A DNA stretch of 64,000 nucleotides from Xenophilus aerolatus (GTDB taxonomy: Bacteria; Pseudomonadota; Gammaproteobacteria; Burkholderiales; Burkholderiaceae_C): the NCBI GenBank assembly GCA_030418545.1, contig QAIB01000004.1, forward strand, positions 62,001 through 126,000, in the 5' to 3' direction. Positions 8,763-17,985 of the stretch are shown here, in pieces (the first letter of the stretch is position 1; each line of letters opens with the position of its first letter). The notes under the pieces were generated by a model. That model worked only from the letters and a program-made list of their open reading frames with translations, ran no database searches and was not told the origin of the DNA. Position numbers and translations under genes: made by a program.

Positions 8763-10034
8763 ATGAACCTTTCTCCCTCCTCCAGCTTGCCGGCCGACCC
8801 ACCGGTGCTGATCCTCGGCGCCGGCATCGGCGGCCTGACCCTGGCGCTGAGCCTGCACCAGGCCGGCATCCCCTGCCGCGTGTATGAAGCGGTGCCCGAG
8901 CTGCGGCCCCTGGGTGTCGGCATCAACCTGCTGCCCCATGCCGTGCGCGAGCTGGCCGAACTGGGCCTGCTGGAGGCGCTGGATGCGGTCGGCGTGCGCA
9001 CCCGCGAATCGATCTTCTTCACCGAGCACGGGCAGCTGGTGTTTCGCGAAGCGGCCGGGCAGCACGCCGGCTACGACTGGCCGCAGTACTCGATCCACCG
9101 CGGCGACCTGCAGACGGTGCTGCTGCGCGAGACGCTCGCCCGCCTCGGCCCCGACAGCGTGGTCTGCGGCCACCGCTGCACCGGGGTCGACCAGGACGAC
9201 GGCGGCGTGACGGTGCACTTCGCCGACGGCCGCGCGCCGGTGCGCGGCGCGGTGGCGATCGGCTGCGACGGCATCCACTCGGCGCTGCGCAGGCAGCTGT
9301 ATCCGGGCGAGGGCGCGCCGCGCTATTCGGGCGTCAACATGTGGCGCGGCACGGCCGTGTGGGAGCCCTTCCTGTCGGGCGCGAGCATGGTGCGCGCGGG
9401 CTGGCTCGCCGTGGGCAAGATGGTCATCTACCCCATCCGCGACAAGGTCGACGGCCAGGGCCGGCAGCTGGTGAACTGGGTGGCGGAAATCCACGCGCCC
9501 CAGCCCGCCATGCGCGACTGGAGCCGGCCCGGCCGGCTGGAGGACTTCCTGCCGGTGTTCGCCGACTGGCACTTCGACTGGCTGGACGTGCCGGCGCTCA
9601 TCCGCGCCTCGGACACCATCCTGGAGTACCCGATGGTCGACCAGGACCCGCTGCCACGCTGGACGCACGGCCGCCTGACCCTGCTGGGCGACGCGGCCCA
9701 CCCGATGGTGCCGCGCGGCTCCAACGGCGCGGGGCAGGCGATCATCGACGCGCGGGTGCTGGCCGGCGCGCTCAAGCGCGAGGGCGTCGGTGCCGCAGCG
9801 CTGGAAAGCTACGACCGCGTGCGCGTCGAGGCGACCACGAAGGTGGTGCTCACCAACCGCACCAACCCGCCCGATGCGATCCTGCGCGAGGTGTACGAGC
9901 GATCGCGCGGCCAGCGCTTCGACGACCTCGAGGCCGTCGTGAGCCAGGCCGAACTGCAGGCCATCTCGGACAACTACAAGCGCGTGGCGGGCTATGCGCC
10001 GGCTGCCCTGCGAGAGCGGGCGTCCTACCTCTGA
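8763..10034 (+). CDS. FAD-dependent aromatic monooxygenase, PhzS/salicylate-hydroxylase type
   Basis: A 423-residue group A flavoprotein monooxygenase. The dinucleotide-binding motif GAGIGGLTLALSLH is at residues about 20-33. The internal motif GCDGIHSALR and the ribityl-binding motif GDAAHPMVPRGSNGAGQAIIDA follow near residues 160 and 300. Such enzymes hydroxylate aromatic rings using NAD(P)H and O2. The overall pattern (YSGVNMWRGTAVWEP) resembles the PhzS-like flavin-dependent oxidoreductases more than p-hydroxybenzoate hydroxylase. It lies downstream of a divergent LysR gene and 41 bp before a Bug transporter protein, which suggests catabolism of an aromatic acid. Confidence 0.88.
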   Translation: MNLSPSSSLPADPPVLILGAGIGGLTLALSLHQAGIPCRVYEAVPELRPLGVGINLLPHAVRELAELGLLEALDAVGVRTRESIFFTEHGQLVFREAAGQHAGYDWPQYSIHRGDLQTVLLRETLARLGPDSVVCGHRCTGVDQDDGGVTVHFADGRAPVRGAVAIGCDGIHSALRRQLYPGEGAPRYSGVNMWRGTAVWEPFLSGASMVRAGWLAVGKMVIYPIRDKVDGQGRQLVNWVAEIHAPQPAMRDWSRPGRLEDFLPVFADWHFDWLDVPALIRASDTILEYPMVDQDPLPRWTHGRLTLLGDAAHPMVPRGSNGAGQAIIDARVLAGALKREGVGAAALESYDRVRVEATTKVVLTNRTNPPDAILREVYERSRGQRFDDLEAVVSQAELQAISDNYKRVAGYAPAALRERASYL

Positions 10035-10075
10035 CGCGCTGCGCCCCCTTTTTCGAAGAACGGAGACAACGAACC

Positions 10076-11038
10076 ATGCGCCTTCTCGTCCGCGCGCTCG
10101 CCGCCCTCGTCACCGCCGCCGGTGCGATGGCCGCCCACGCCTGGCCCGACCAGCCGATCACGCTGGTCGTGCCCTACACGCCGGGCACCGGCATCGACCT
10201 CATCGCGCGCCAGCTCTCGGCGGAACTGCCGCAGGCGCTGGGCCAGCCGGTGGTGGTGGACAACGTCCCCGGCGCCAGCGGCAACATCGGCAGCGAGAAG
10301 GTGGCCCGCGCCAGGCCCGACGGCTACACCCTGATGGTGCAGGTCAACACGCTGGTGATGAACAAGAGCCTGTACAAGTCGCTCGCCTACGACCCGGTGG
10401 CCGACTTCACGCCCGTCACGCTCACCTCCTGGGGCACGCTGCTGCTGGTCACCAACCCGCAGGCGCAGAAGGCCACCACCCTGGCCCAGCTGGTCGCGGC
10501 GGCCAAGGCACAGCCCGGCAAGCTCACCTACGCCACGCCGGGCGTCGGCACGCCGCACCACCTGTCGATGGCGCTGCTGATGCAGGGCACGGGGACCGAG
10601 CTGCTGCACGTGCCCTACAAGGGCACGGCCGGCGCCGTGACCGACCTGCTCGGCGGCCGCATCGACGCCATGTTCCTGCCGGTGCACGTGGCGCTGCCGC
10701 ACATCCAGGCGGGCAAGCTCAAGGCCCTGGCCACGGGCAGCGCGAAGCGCCTGCCGCAGCTGCCCGAGGTGCCGACCCTGGCCGAGGCCGGCGTGGCCGT
10801 CGACAACGTCGACATGTGGTACGGCGTTCTCGCACCCAAGGGCACGCCGCCGGAGGTGGTGGCACGGCTGAACCGCGAGATCGCCGCCGTGCTCAGGCAG
10901 CCCGCGGTCGCCAAGTCCTTCGAGTCGCAGGGCATGGGGCCGGCCAGCTCGACGCCGGCCGAATTCGGCACGCTCATCCAGAAGGACACCCAGCGCTGGG
11001 CCGAGGTGGTCAGGCGCGGCAACATCATCGCCGACTGA
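10076..11038 (+). CDS. Bug-family (TctC) periplasmic solute-binding protein
   Basis: A 320-residue tripartite tricarboxylate transporter receptor. Residues 1-23 are a signal peptide ending AAHAWP. The family hallmarks are PITLVVPYTPGTGIDLIARQL, NVPGASGNIGSEKVARARPDGYTL, HVPYKGTAGAVTDLLGGRIDAM and LPQLPEVPTLAEAGV. These proteins capture small carboxylates or related metabolites in the periplasm and are often orphaned from their membrane partners in Comamonadaceae, as here. It follows the monooxygenase closely and is probably co-transcribed with it. The start after CGGAGACAACGAACC is supported by GGAG spacing. Confidence 0.9.
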   Translation: MRLLVRALAALVTAAGAMAAHAWPDQPITLVVPYTPGTGIDLIARQLSAELPQALGQPVVVDNVPGASGNIGSEKVARARPDGYTLMVQVNTLVMNKSLYKSLAYDPVADFTPVTLTSWGTLLLVTNPQAQKATTLAQLVAAAKAQPGKLTYATPGVGTPHHLSMALLMQGTGTELLHVPYKGTAGAVTDLLGGRIDAMFLPVHVALPHIQAGKLKALATGSAKRLPQLPEVPTLAEAGVAVDNVDMWYGVLAPKGTPPEVVARLNREIAAVLRQPAVAKSFESQGMGPASSTPAEFGTLIQKDTQRWAEVVRRGNIIAD

Positions 11039-11044
11039 ACGCGC

Positions 11045-11773
11045 TCAGCGGCCCGCGTGCCGCGCGAGGTGCACCTGGTGCAAGGTGATCTTGCGCACCT
11101 CGGACTGGCTGGTCTCGATGTGCGCGCGCAGCAGCATCGCGGCCTGGTCGCCGCGGTTGGCGCGGATGGCCTTGAGGATCTTGGCGTGTTCGTCGTAGGT
11201 GGCGGCGATGCGCGGCTGCTGCGTGAAGTCGAGCCGGCGGATGATGCGGATGCGCTCGGTCACGTCGCGGTGCACGCGGGCCATCTCGGCATTGCCGGCC
11301 GCCTCGACCAGCGCGCAATGAAAGGCCTCGTCCCACTGCGCCACCTGCACGCCGTCGGTGCTGCGATCGGCCACCGGCACCAGCCAGATGCCCATCAGCG
11401 AGTCCAGCAGCGCGCGGTCGATGCGGCGGTCGCTCTCGCAGAGGCGATGCACCGCGGTGGTCTCCAGCACCATGCGCAGGTCGTAGAGCTGCTCGAACTG
11501 GTCGAAGTCGAAGGGCAGCACCCGCCAGCCGCTGCGGAACAGCACCTCGACGAAGCCCTCCTGCTGCAGCCGGAAGAGCGCCTGGCGCACCGGTGTGCGC
11601 GAGACGCCCAGGCGTTCGCTGATCTCGTTCTCGGTGAAGCGGTCGCCGGGCACGAGCGTGAACTCGGCGATGTCGCGCTTGAGCTGGGCATGGACCTCGT
11701 CGGCGCGCGAGCGGAAGGCGCCGCCGTCGTCCGGGGTTGATCGGCGGGGAGGGCGCAGGACGGTGGACACCAC
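11045..11773 (-). CDS. GntR-family (FCD-type) transcriptional regulator of the ureide locus
   Basis: About 242 residues. The N-terminal GntR winged helix contains RFTENEISERLGVSRTPVRQALFRLQQEG. The C-terminal all-helical FCD domain carries the DLRMVLETTAVHRLCESD motif and His residues suited to metal or ligand binding. No ATG fits, so a GTG at 11773 or 11770 is proposed, giving VSTVLRPPRR. It is the last gene of the minus-strand cluster, 14 bp after the cysteine hydrolase. FadR/VanR-type regulators bind TTGTAT-like palindromes. The CTTG-GATA-CAAG sites at 19147 and 25683 are therefore its probable operators. Confidence 0.88.
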   Translation of the reverse strand: MVSTVLRPPRRSTPDDGGAFRSRADEVHAQLKRDIAEFTLVPGDRFTENEISERLGVSRTPVRQALFRLQQEGFVEVLFRSGWRVLPFDFDQFEQLYDLRMVLETTAVHRLCESDRRIDRALLDSLMGIWLVPVADRSTDGVQVAQWDEAFHCALVEAAGNAEMARVHRDVTERIRIIRRLDFTQQPRIAATYDEHAKILKAIRANRGDQAAMLLRAHIETSQSEVRKITLHQVHLARHAGR

Positions 11774-11787
11774 GGGATGGTACGCGC

Positions 11788-12453
11788 TCAGCCCGCGGCC
11801 AAGGCGGCATGCAGCGCGGCGCTGGGCGCCGTCCAGCCGACGATCGCGCCCTGCGCACGGATCATCTCGACCGCCGCCGCCTTGAAGTGCGGGAAGTAGC
11901 TCTCGGTGCAGTCTTCGAGCAGCAGGCCCTCGTAGCCGCGGTCGTTGGCCTCGCGCATGGAGGTCTGCACGCACACCTCGGTCGTCACGCCGCCGAACAG
12001 GAGGTGCGTGATGCCGCGCGAGCGCAGCAATTCGTGCAGGCCGGTGGCGTAGAACATGCCCTTGCCGGGCTTGTCGATGACGAGCTCGCCGGGGGCCGGC
12101 GCCAGCGCGTCGATGATCTGGTTGCCCGGCTCGCCGGCCACCAGGATGCGTCCCATGGGACCGAGGTCGCCGATGCGCAGGCTGGGATTGCCGCGCGTGC
12201 GCTTGGCGGGCGGGCAGTCCGACAGGTCGGGCCGGTGCGCCTCGCGCGTGTGCACCACCAGGCCGCCGGCCGCGCGCCAGGCCGCCAGCACCGCCTGCGT
12301 CGCGGGCACGATGGCCTCGAGCAGCGACACGTCGTTGCCCAGCGTCTCGCCGAAGCCGCCGGGCTCGATGAAGTCGCGCTGCATGTCGATCAGCACCAGC
12401 GCCGTGTGCGGCAGCTCGAACTCGTAGGCGAAGGGTTGGGCATCGATCTTCAT
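11788..12453 (-). CDS. Isochorismatase-like cysteine hydrolase, candidate triuret/biuret-type amidohydrolase
   Basis: A 221-residue cytoplasmic cysteine hydrolase. The predicted triad is Asp23 (VLIDMQRDF), Lys128 ([10 protein letters not shown]) and Cys161 ([19 protein letters not shown]). It shares the EAHRPDLSD and [11 protein letters not shown] blocks with the biuret hydrolase homologue at 14076 but is clearly divergent. The family hydrolyses ureides, including biuret (BiuH), triuret (TrtA) and ureidoacrylate (RutB). Its position in the same operon as a BiuH-like gene and allophanate genes makes triuret hydrolase an attractive guess, but specificity is unproven. Its ATG directly abuts the ABC ATPase stop. 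Confidence 0.85.
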   Translation of the reverse strand: MKIDAQPFAYEFELPHTALVLIDMQRDFIEPGGFGETLGNDVSLLEAIVPATQAVLAAWRAAGGLVVHTREAHRPDLSDCPPAKRTRGNPSLRIGDLGPMGRILVAGEPGNQIIDALAPAPGELVIDKPGKGMFYATGLHELLRSRGITHLLFGGVTTEVCVQTSMREANDRGYEGLLLEDCTESYFPHFKAAAVEMIRAQGAIVGWTAPSAALHAALAAG

Positions 12454-14079
12454 TCAGTGCGCTCCTCCGCCCATGAAGGCGCCGAGCTCGTGGCGGTCCG
12501 CGGTGGCCGCGACGGTCTCGTGCACGATGCGGCCTTCGCTCATGACGACGATGCGGTCCGACAGCTCCAGCAGCTCGTCCAGGTCCTCGCTCACCAGCAG
12601 CACCGCACCGCCCTGGTTGCGCACCTGCACGATGCGGCCGTGGATCTCGGCCACGGCCGCGAAGTCCAGGCCGAACACCGGGTTGGCGGCGATGAGCACG
12701 TTGATCTCGCCGGCCAGCTCGCGCGCCAGCACCGCGCGCTGCACGTTGCCGCCCGACAGGCTCTTGATCGGCGCGCCCTCGCCCTGCGTCTTCACGCCGT
12801 ACTCGGCGATCCATTCGCGGGCGCGGCGCTTCCACTGGCCGAAGCGAAGCAGGCCGCCCGAAGCCAGCGGCGGCTGGTCGAAGTCGCGCAGCGCCATGTT
12901 TTCGGCCACGCTCAACTCGCCGACGCAGGCGTTGCGCAGCGGCTCCTCGGGCAGGCTGCGCACCTTGAGCGCGCGGTTCTCGGCGCGCTTGGCGGTGTAG
13001 GGCTGGCCCATGACGCGCACCGTGCCGCCGGCGCGCGGGCGCTGGCCCACCAGCGCCTCGACCAGCTCGCGCTGGCCGTTGCCCGACACCCCCGCCACCC
13101 CGAGGATCTCGCCCGGCCGCACCGCGAGGCTCAGGCCGTCGACAGCCAGGGTGCCGCGGTCACCCTCGGCTTTCAAGCCTTGCACGTCCAACGCGGGAGC
13201 CGCATCGTTTGCCCCTGATTTGATAGCGTCCCGCGCAGACGGGACGGGCGCTTCAGCCCGATTCGGCACCGAATCCGCAGCATGGTGCTCGGCCGCCGTC
13301 TCGCCTTCGGGCGGTGGTGCGACGCCCTCGCCCATCATGGCCTGCGCCAGGCGACGCGGGTCGGTGTCGGCCACGCGGGCATGGTGCACCGCCTTGCCCC
13401 GACGCAGCACGGTCACGGCGTCGGCATAGCCCATCACCTCGCGGAACTTGTGCGTGATGATGAGCACGGTGCACAGCCCGCTCCTGGCGAACTCGCGCAC
13501 GTGGCCCAGCACCTCGTCGGCCTCCTGCGGCGTCAGCACCGACGTCGGCTCGTCCAGGATCAAGAGGCGCGGGCGCAGGTAGAGCTGCTTGAGCAGTTCG
13601 AGCTTCTGCTTCTCGCCCGCCGCCAGCTCGGCCGGCCGGGCGTCGAGGTCGAGCGTGAAGGGCGTGGTCGCGAGGAACTCCTTCAGCCCGGCGCGCTGCG
13701 CCTTCCAGTCGATCAGCGCCGGTGTCTTGCCGCCGGCCAGCAGCAGGTTCTCGGCCACCGTCATGCCCGGTGCCAGCGTGAAGTGCTGGTAGACCATGCC
13801 GATGCCCAGCTGGCGCGCGACGATCGGGTTGGCGATGTCCTGCTCGCGCCCGTCGATGAGGATGCTGCCCTCCTCCGCGCGCTGGAAGCCGGCCACGCAT
13901 TTCACGAGCGTGCTCTTGCCCGCGCCGTTCTCGCCCAGCAGCGCGTGCACGGTGCCGGGCTCCACGTGCATCGTCACGCGGTCCATCGCGGTGAAGCTGC
14001 CGAAGCGCTTGGTCAGCTCGTAGGTGTCGAGCGCGAGCGCACCGGCGGCGCGTGCGGGGGTGGCGACGGGGGCGATCAT
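12454..14079 (-). CDS. BMP-type ABC importer ATPase (two fused nucleotide-binding domains)
   Basis: A 541-residue sugar/nucleoside-type ABC ATPase with two domains. The first has Walker [10 protein letters not shown] near residue 45 and [15 protein letters not shown]. The second has a degenerate Walker A ([16 protein letters not shown]) and signature [17 protein letters not shown]. It powers uptake with the permeases at 15893 and 16810 and the BMP protein at 17986. The ATG overlaps the upstream hydrolase stop (ATGA). The inter-domain linker, [20 protein letters not shown] and flanks, is encoded by a copy of the interspersed repeat (13209-13264) that keeps the reading frame, an unusual insertion. 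Cargo is probably a nucleobase-like or ureide compound. Confidence 0.9.
   Translation of the reverse strand: MIAPVATPARAAGALALDTYELTKRFGSFTAMDRVTMHVEPGTVHALLGENGAGKSTLVKCVAGFQRAEEGSILIDGREQDIANPIVARQLGIGMVYQHFTLAPGMTVAENLLLAGGKTPALIDWKAQRAGLKEFLATTPFTLDLDARPAELAAGEKQKLELLKQLYLRPRLLILDEPTSVLTPQEADEVLGHVREFARSGLCTVLIITHKFREVMGYADAVTVLRRGKAVHHARVADTDPRRLAQAMMGEGVAPPPEGETAAEHHAADSVPNRAEAPVPSARDAIKSGANDAAPALDVQGLKAEGDRGTLAVDGLSLAVRPGEILGVAGVSGNGQRELVEALVGQRPRAGGTVRVMGQPYTAKRAENRALKVRSLPEEPLRNACVGELSVAENMALRDFDQPPLASGGLLRFGQWKRRAREWIAEYGVKTQGEGAPIKSLSGGNVQRAVLARELAGEINVLIAANPVFGLDFAAVAEIHGRIVQVRNQGGAVLLVSEDLDELLELSDRIVVMSEGRIVHETVAATADRHELGAFMGGGAH
13209..13264. repeat. Interspersed AGCTATCAA repeat, copy B, inside a coding sequence
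   Basis: Read on the minus strand, this stretch has AGCGCCCGTCC, a G/C-rich centre and CGCTATCAAATCAGG, the same block order as the intergenic copy D at 45080. It lies in frame within the ABC ATPase gene, between the two ATP-binding domains, and encodes roughly 18 linker residues. Nothing else in the ATPase family predicts these residues, so an insertion is the simplest reading. Confidence 0.65.
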
Positions 14080-14801
14080 GGCTGCAGGGCCGCGATCAAC
14101 GCGGTGGATGTGGCATGTGCCCCGAACACCCCACCCTGCATCGTGATCATCTTCAGCGCCGCCGCATGGTTGCCCGGGTCGGTCGCGGCCGTGCAGTCCG
14201 ACAGCAGCAGGCACTCGAAGCCGCGGTCGTTGGCGTCGCGCATCGTCGTGTGCACGCACACGTCGGTGGTGATGCCGGTGAGCACGATGTTGCGGATGCC
14301 GCGGGTGCGCAGGATCATCTCCAGGTCGGTGGCATAGAAGGAGCCCTTGCCCGGCTTGTCGATCACGATCTCGCCGTCGACGGGGGCCAGCTCGGGAATG
14401 ATCTCCCAGCCCGGCTCGCCGCGGATGAGGATGCGCCCGCAGGGCCCGTCGTCGCCGATGCCCACGCCGTCCTGCCCGATCTGGCGCGAGCGCCAGCGCT
14501 TGTTGGCCGGCAGGTCCGACAGGTCGGGCCGGTGGCCCTCGCGGGTGTGGATGATGGTGTAGCCCAGCGGCCGCATCACAGCCAGCAGGCGTCGGATGGG
14601 TTCGATCGGCGCCTGCGTGAGCGAGATGTCGTAGCCCATCACGTCGACGTACCCGCCCTTGCCGCAGAAGTCGGTCTGCATGTCGATGACGATGAGCGCC
14701 GTGTTGTCGGGCCGCAGGTCGCCGTCGTAGGGCCAGCGGTAGGGCTCGGCGGCGGCGAAGCGCGGCGCGGCGGCGGGGGTCGGTGTCGTCGTGGCGTCCA
14801 T
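14076..14801 (-). CDS. biuH: Biuret hydrolase-like cysteine hydrolase
   Basis: A 241-residue isochorismatase-superfamily amidohydrolase. BiuH converts biuret to allophanate and ammonia. The sequence agrees strongly with my memory of Rhizobium BiuH over most of its length: [72 protein letters not shown]. The triad fits Asp40, a Lys in DKPGKGSF (149 or 152) and Cys182 ([17 protein letters not shown]). It lies four bases after the amidase stop and overlaps the ATPase start by ATGA. The allophanate product would feed the AtzF-like enzyme at 23925 in the same locus. Confidence 0.87.
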   Translation of the reverse strand: MDATTTPTPAAAPRFAAAEPYRWPYDGDLRPDNTALIVIDMQTDFCGKGGYVDVMGYDISLTQAPIEPIRRLLAVMRPLGYTIIHTREGHRPDLSDLPANKRWRSRQIGQDGVGIGDDGPCGRILIRGEPGWEIIPELAPVDGEIVIDKPGKGSFYATDLEMILRTRGIRNIVLTGITTDVCVHTTMRDANDRGFECLLLSDCTAATDPGNHAAALKMITMQGGVFGAHATSTALIAALQP

Positions 14802-14805
14802 CTTT

Positions 14806-15870
14806 TCAATCCAGCGTCTTGAGCCGTTCCTTCTCGGGCACGTCGGGCGCCGGCGGCGGCACCAGCGGGTGCGAGCCCGCGCCGCCGTACAGCCTCACCG
14901 GGGCCGGGAAGCCGCAGGACGTGCCGTCGGTGACCTGCACCTTGTCGCTCCACGGCAGCCGGTAGCGGCCGGCCGCCATGTCCTGCATGTAGGTGTAGGG
15001 GCAGTCCTGGGCGCCGCCCTTCACCGCCACGTAGCCGCGGTGGTAGAGCTGGTAGATGTTGTTCTCCACGCCCCAGCCGGTGCGCGCCTCGCGCACCAGG
15101 TCGGGCCGCAGCTCGGCGGTGATGATCTCGTCGGGCCGGCCGCCGCCCTCCACCATCACGGTGCCGTCGAAACTGCAGAACATGCCCTCGCCCATCGAGT
15201 CGAAGGTGCCGTCGCTGCCGCACATGCAGACGCTGGCGGTGTAGGCCAGGTTGCAGAAGGCGTTGGCCTGGTTGGTGATCTTCCAGGCGTGGCGGATCGG
15301 CGCCGTGTAGCCGGCGGTGCGCAGGATGATCTCGGCGCCCTTGTACGCCGCCTCGCGCGCCATCTCCGGGAACATGCCGTCGTGGCAGATGATGAGCGAC
15401 AGCTTGCTGCCGTTGGGCCCGTCGCACACCGGCACGCCCAGGTTGCCGGGCTCCCACGGCTCCACCGGCACCCAGGGGTGCAGCTTGCGGTAGTAGAGGC
15501 GGATCGCGCCCTGGTCGTCGATGACGAGGCCGCTGTTGTACGGGTTGCCGCCGGGGTTGGCCTCCATGATGGAGAAGCAGCCCCAGATGCGGTGCTCGAC
15601 ACAGGCCGCACGGAAGGCCGCCACTTCGGGGCCGTCCAGGCTGCACATGATCTCGGGGTTGGTGTCCATCGAGAGGCCGTGCAGCGAATACTCCGGGAAG
15701 ACCACCAGGTCCATGGTCTGCTGATTGCGCCGGGCCTTGCCCACCAGCTCGCAGATGCGCTGCGTCTGCGCCGCGAGCTGCTCGCGCGTGGCCACCACCG
15801 GCAGCTGCAGCTGCACCAGCCCCACCACCACGCCATTTGCCGATTTGTTGAGACCGCCCAGGCCGCTCAT
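14806..15870 (-). CDS. Formamidase/aliphatic amidase of the nitrilase superfamily
   Basis: A 354-residue C-N hydrolase that would release ammonia from a short amide. The catalytic Glu60 ([10 protein letters not shown]), Lys129 ([14 protein letters not shown]) and Cys162 ([20 protein letters not shown]) are all present. The layout is closest to AmiF formamidase, including [18 protein letters not shown] and the C-terminal DKVQVTDGT segment. A specific ureide or formamide substrate cannot be read from sequence. The start at [10 protein letters not shown] was chosen because it matches the family N-terminus. It sits between the permease and biuH-like genes in one operon, so a formyl- or carbamoyl-amide intermediate of the pathway is plausible. 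Confidence 0.88.
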   Translation of the reverse strand: MSGLGGLNKSANGVVVGLVQLQLPVVATREQLAAQTQRICELVGKARRNQQTMDLVVFPEYSLHGLSMDTNPEIMCSLDGPEVAAFRAACVEHRIWGCFSIMEANPGGNPYNSGLVIDDQGAIRLYYRKLHPWVPVEPWEPGNLGVPVCDGPNGSKLSLIICHDGMFPEMAREAAYKGAEIILRTAGYTAPIRHAWKITNQANAFCNLAYTASVCMCGSDGTFDSMGEGMFCSFDGTVMVEGGGRPDEIITAELRPDLVREARTGWGVENNIYQLYHRGYVAVKGGAQDCPYTYMQDMAAGRYRLPWSDKVQVTDGTSCGFPAPVRLYGGAGSHPLVPPPAPDVPEKERLKTLD

Positions 15871-15892
15871 GGGTGCATTCCTTGTGTTGTGT

Positions 15893-16813
15893 TCATCGCG
15901 TCGACGACAGCTCGCCCGGGCTGCCGGCCGCGACCTTGCCCGGCCGGCAGGTGGCCACGAGGATGACCAGCGTGAGCACGTACGGCACGGTGTTGAAAAG
16001 GTGGTAGCCCCAGCCCACGCCGATGGACTGCAGGGCCGGCCCGATGGCGCCGGCGCCGCCGAAGAGCAGCGCCGCATAGACGCAGCGCAGCGGACTCCAG
16101 CGCGCGAAGATCACCAGCGCGACCGCGATCAGGCCCTGGCCGCTGGAGATGCCCTCGTTCCAGCTGCCGGGGTAGAAGAGCGTGAGCGACGCACCGCCCA
16201 GACCGGCGATGGCGCCGCCCGCGGTCGTCGCTGCGATGCGCAGGCCCGACACCGAGTAGCCCAGCGCCCGCGTGGCGTTGGCCGAGTCGCCCGCCATGCG
16301 CACCAGCAGGCCGGCGCGCGTGCGGGCGAAGCCCCACCACAGGCCCAGCGCCAGCAGCAGGCCGATGGGCACCAGCGCGTTGACCTGCAGCGCCGCGCGC
16401 ACCGCGCTGTTGTCGCTCCAGTTGCCCAGCGCGATGGCCGGCAGCTGCGGCGCCTGCGGCTGGATCAGCGGCTTGCCCAGGTAGAAGGCCAGCCCGGTGC
16501 CCAGCAGCATCAGCGCGATGCCGGTGGCCACGTCGTTGACGCCGTTGAGCGAGCACAGCAGGCCGTGCAGCAGCGCCAGCATCGCGCCGGCGCAGGCACC
16601 CACCAGCACGCCGATCCAGGGCGAGCCGCTCCAGTAGGCACCGCCGAAGGCCGCCATGGCCGACAGCACCAGCACGCCTTCGAGGCCGAGGTTGATGCGG
16701 CCCGACTTCTCGGTCAGGCATTCGCCCAGGCTCACGAAGAGAAAAGGGGCGCCCACGCGCAGCGCGCCGCCGACGATCGCGGCGACCAGCGCCACCCATT
16801 GCTCCGCGGTCAT
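15893..16813 (-). CDS. BMP-type ABC importer permease (second subunit)
   Basis: A 306-residue integral membrane protein of the BPD_transp_2 family (about eight to nine hydrophobic segments). It has the characteristic GRINLGLEGVLVLSAMAA motif near residue 40 and GLRIAATTAGGAIAGLGGA in the coupling region. It pairs with the permease at 16810 to form the pore of the nucleoside/BMP-type importer. Its ATG overlaps the upstream permease stop by four bases. In-frame extension upstream is not needed, since MTAEQWVALVAAIVGG matches the usual N-terminus. Confidence 0.9.
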   Translation of the reverse strand: MTAEQWVALVAAIVGGALRVGAPFLFVSLGECLTEKSGRINLGLEGVLVLSAMAAFGGAYWSGSPWIGVLVGACAGAMLALLHGLLCSLNGVNDVATGIALMLLGTGLAFYLGKPLIQPQAPQLPAIALGNWSDNSAVRAALQVNALVPIGLLLALGLWWGFARTRAGLLVRMAGDSANATRALGYSVSGLRIAATTAGGAIAGLGGASLTLFYPGSWNEGISSGQGLIAVALVIFARWSPLRCVYAALLFGGAGAIGPALQSIGVGWGYHLFNTVPYVLTLVILVATCRPGKVAAGSPGELSSTR

Positions 16814-17970
16814 GCGTACACCTCCTTGCCTGACGAGGGCGCCCCGCGCCGCTGCGGCGTGCCGGCATCGGGGCCGGCCGCGCGCGGAGGCAGCTGTTCC
16901 AGTTCCTCGAAGGGCCGCGCGAAGAGCTTGGCGGCCACCGCCTTGCCGGTGGTGCCGCGCAGCGCCTCGCTGGCCAGGATCAGCACGAAGGCGATGCCCT
17001 GCAGCACCTGCACCGACGCGTCGGGCAGGCCCAGCCGGCGCTGCAGCAGGCTGCCGGCGGCGCCGAAGCCGCCGAAGAGGATGGCCACCGGGATGACGGC
17101 CAGCGGGTTCTGCCGCGCGATGAACGCGACCAGGATGCCCGCATAGCCATAGCCCGCGATCAGCGAGGCATTCGCGTTGGTGTGCACCGCCGCCACCTCG
17201 ACCGCACCCGCCAGGCCGGCGCAGGCGCCGCCCAGCGCGCAGGCCAGCAGGATCAGGCGGTTGGCCGGCAGGCCCACCAGCTGGGCGGTGCGCGGGTTGC
17301 CGCCCACCACGCGGATCGAGAAGCCCGAGGCCGTGACCCGCAGCCACAGCCCCAGGCCGATGCAGGCCACGACGCCCAGCACCAGGCCCCAGTGCACGTC
17401 CGAGCCGGCGATGCCGCCGATGCGCAGGCCCTCGGCCAGCGCATAGGTGGAGGGCTTGTTGAGGCTGGCCGGATCGCGCAGCACGCCCTCGACCAGGTGC
17501 TTGAAGATGCCGATGGCGATGTAGGCCAGCAGCAGGCTGCTGATCGTCTCGTTGATGCCGCGGTATTGCCGCAGCCAGCCAGCGAGCACGATCCACAGTG
17601 CGCCCGCCACGGCACCGGCGAGGCAGACCGCGGCGGTGCCGACGATGTTCGCGGGCAGCGGCACCAGGTAGGCCATGGCCGCGCAGGCCAGCCCGCCCAG
17701 CACCAGCGCCCCTTCGCCGCCGATGATGACCAGCCCCGCGCGTGCCGGAATGGCGACGCACAGCGCGGTGAGCATCAGCGGCGCCGCGCGCTGCAGCGTG
17801 TTCTGCCACGAGAACCAGCTGCCGAAGGCGCCCTGGAACAGCACCGACCAGGCCTCCACCGGATCGGCGCCCGCGGCGATGGCCACGAACAGGCCGAAGA
17901 TCAGCAGCGCGGCCGCGATGGCCAGCACGGGCAGCAGGGCTTCACGCAGGGCGGCGCGCATGCCGGTCAT
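16810..17970 (-). CDS. BMP-type ABC importer permease (first subunit)
   Basis: A 386-residue BPD_transp_2 permease with about nine to ten membrane segments. It contains IIGGEGALVLGGLACAAMAYL and GINETISSLLLAYIAIGI, typical of the larger permease of the NupB/YufP type. A charged C-terminal tail (residues about 355-386) is cytoplasmic. It lies between the BMP binding protein (15-bp gap) and the second permease (ATGA overlap), which completes a standard BMP-permease-permease layout with the ATPase displaced three genes downstream. Confidence 0.9.
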   Translation of the reverse strand: MTGMRAALREALLPVLAIAAALLIFGLFVAIAAGADPVEAWSVLFQGAFGSWFSWQNTLQRAAPLMLTALCVAIPARAGLVIIGGEGALVLGGLACAAMAYLVPLPANIVGTAAVCLAGAVAGALWIVLAGWLRQYRGINETISSLLLAYIAIGIFKHLVEGVLRDPASLNKPSTYALAEGLRIGGIAGSDVHWGLVLGVVACIGLGLWLRVTASGFSIRVVGGNPRTAQLVGLPANRLILLACALGGACAGLAGAVEVAAVHTNANASLIAGYGYAGILVAFIARQNPLAVIPVAILFGGFGAAGSLLQRRLGLPDASVQVLQGIAFVLILASEALRGTTGKAVAAKLFARPFEELEQLPPRAAGPDAGTPQRRGAPSSGKEVYA

Positions 17971-17985
17971 TCCGCCTGAGATCGA

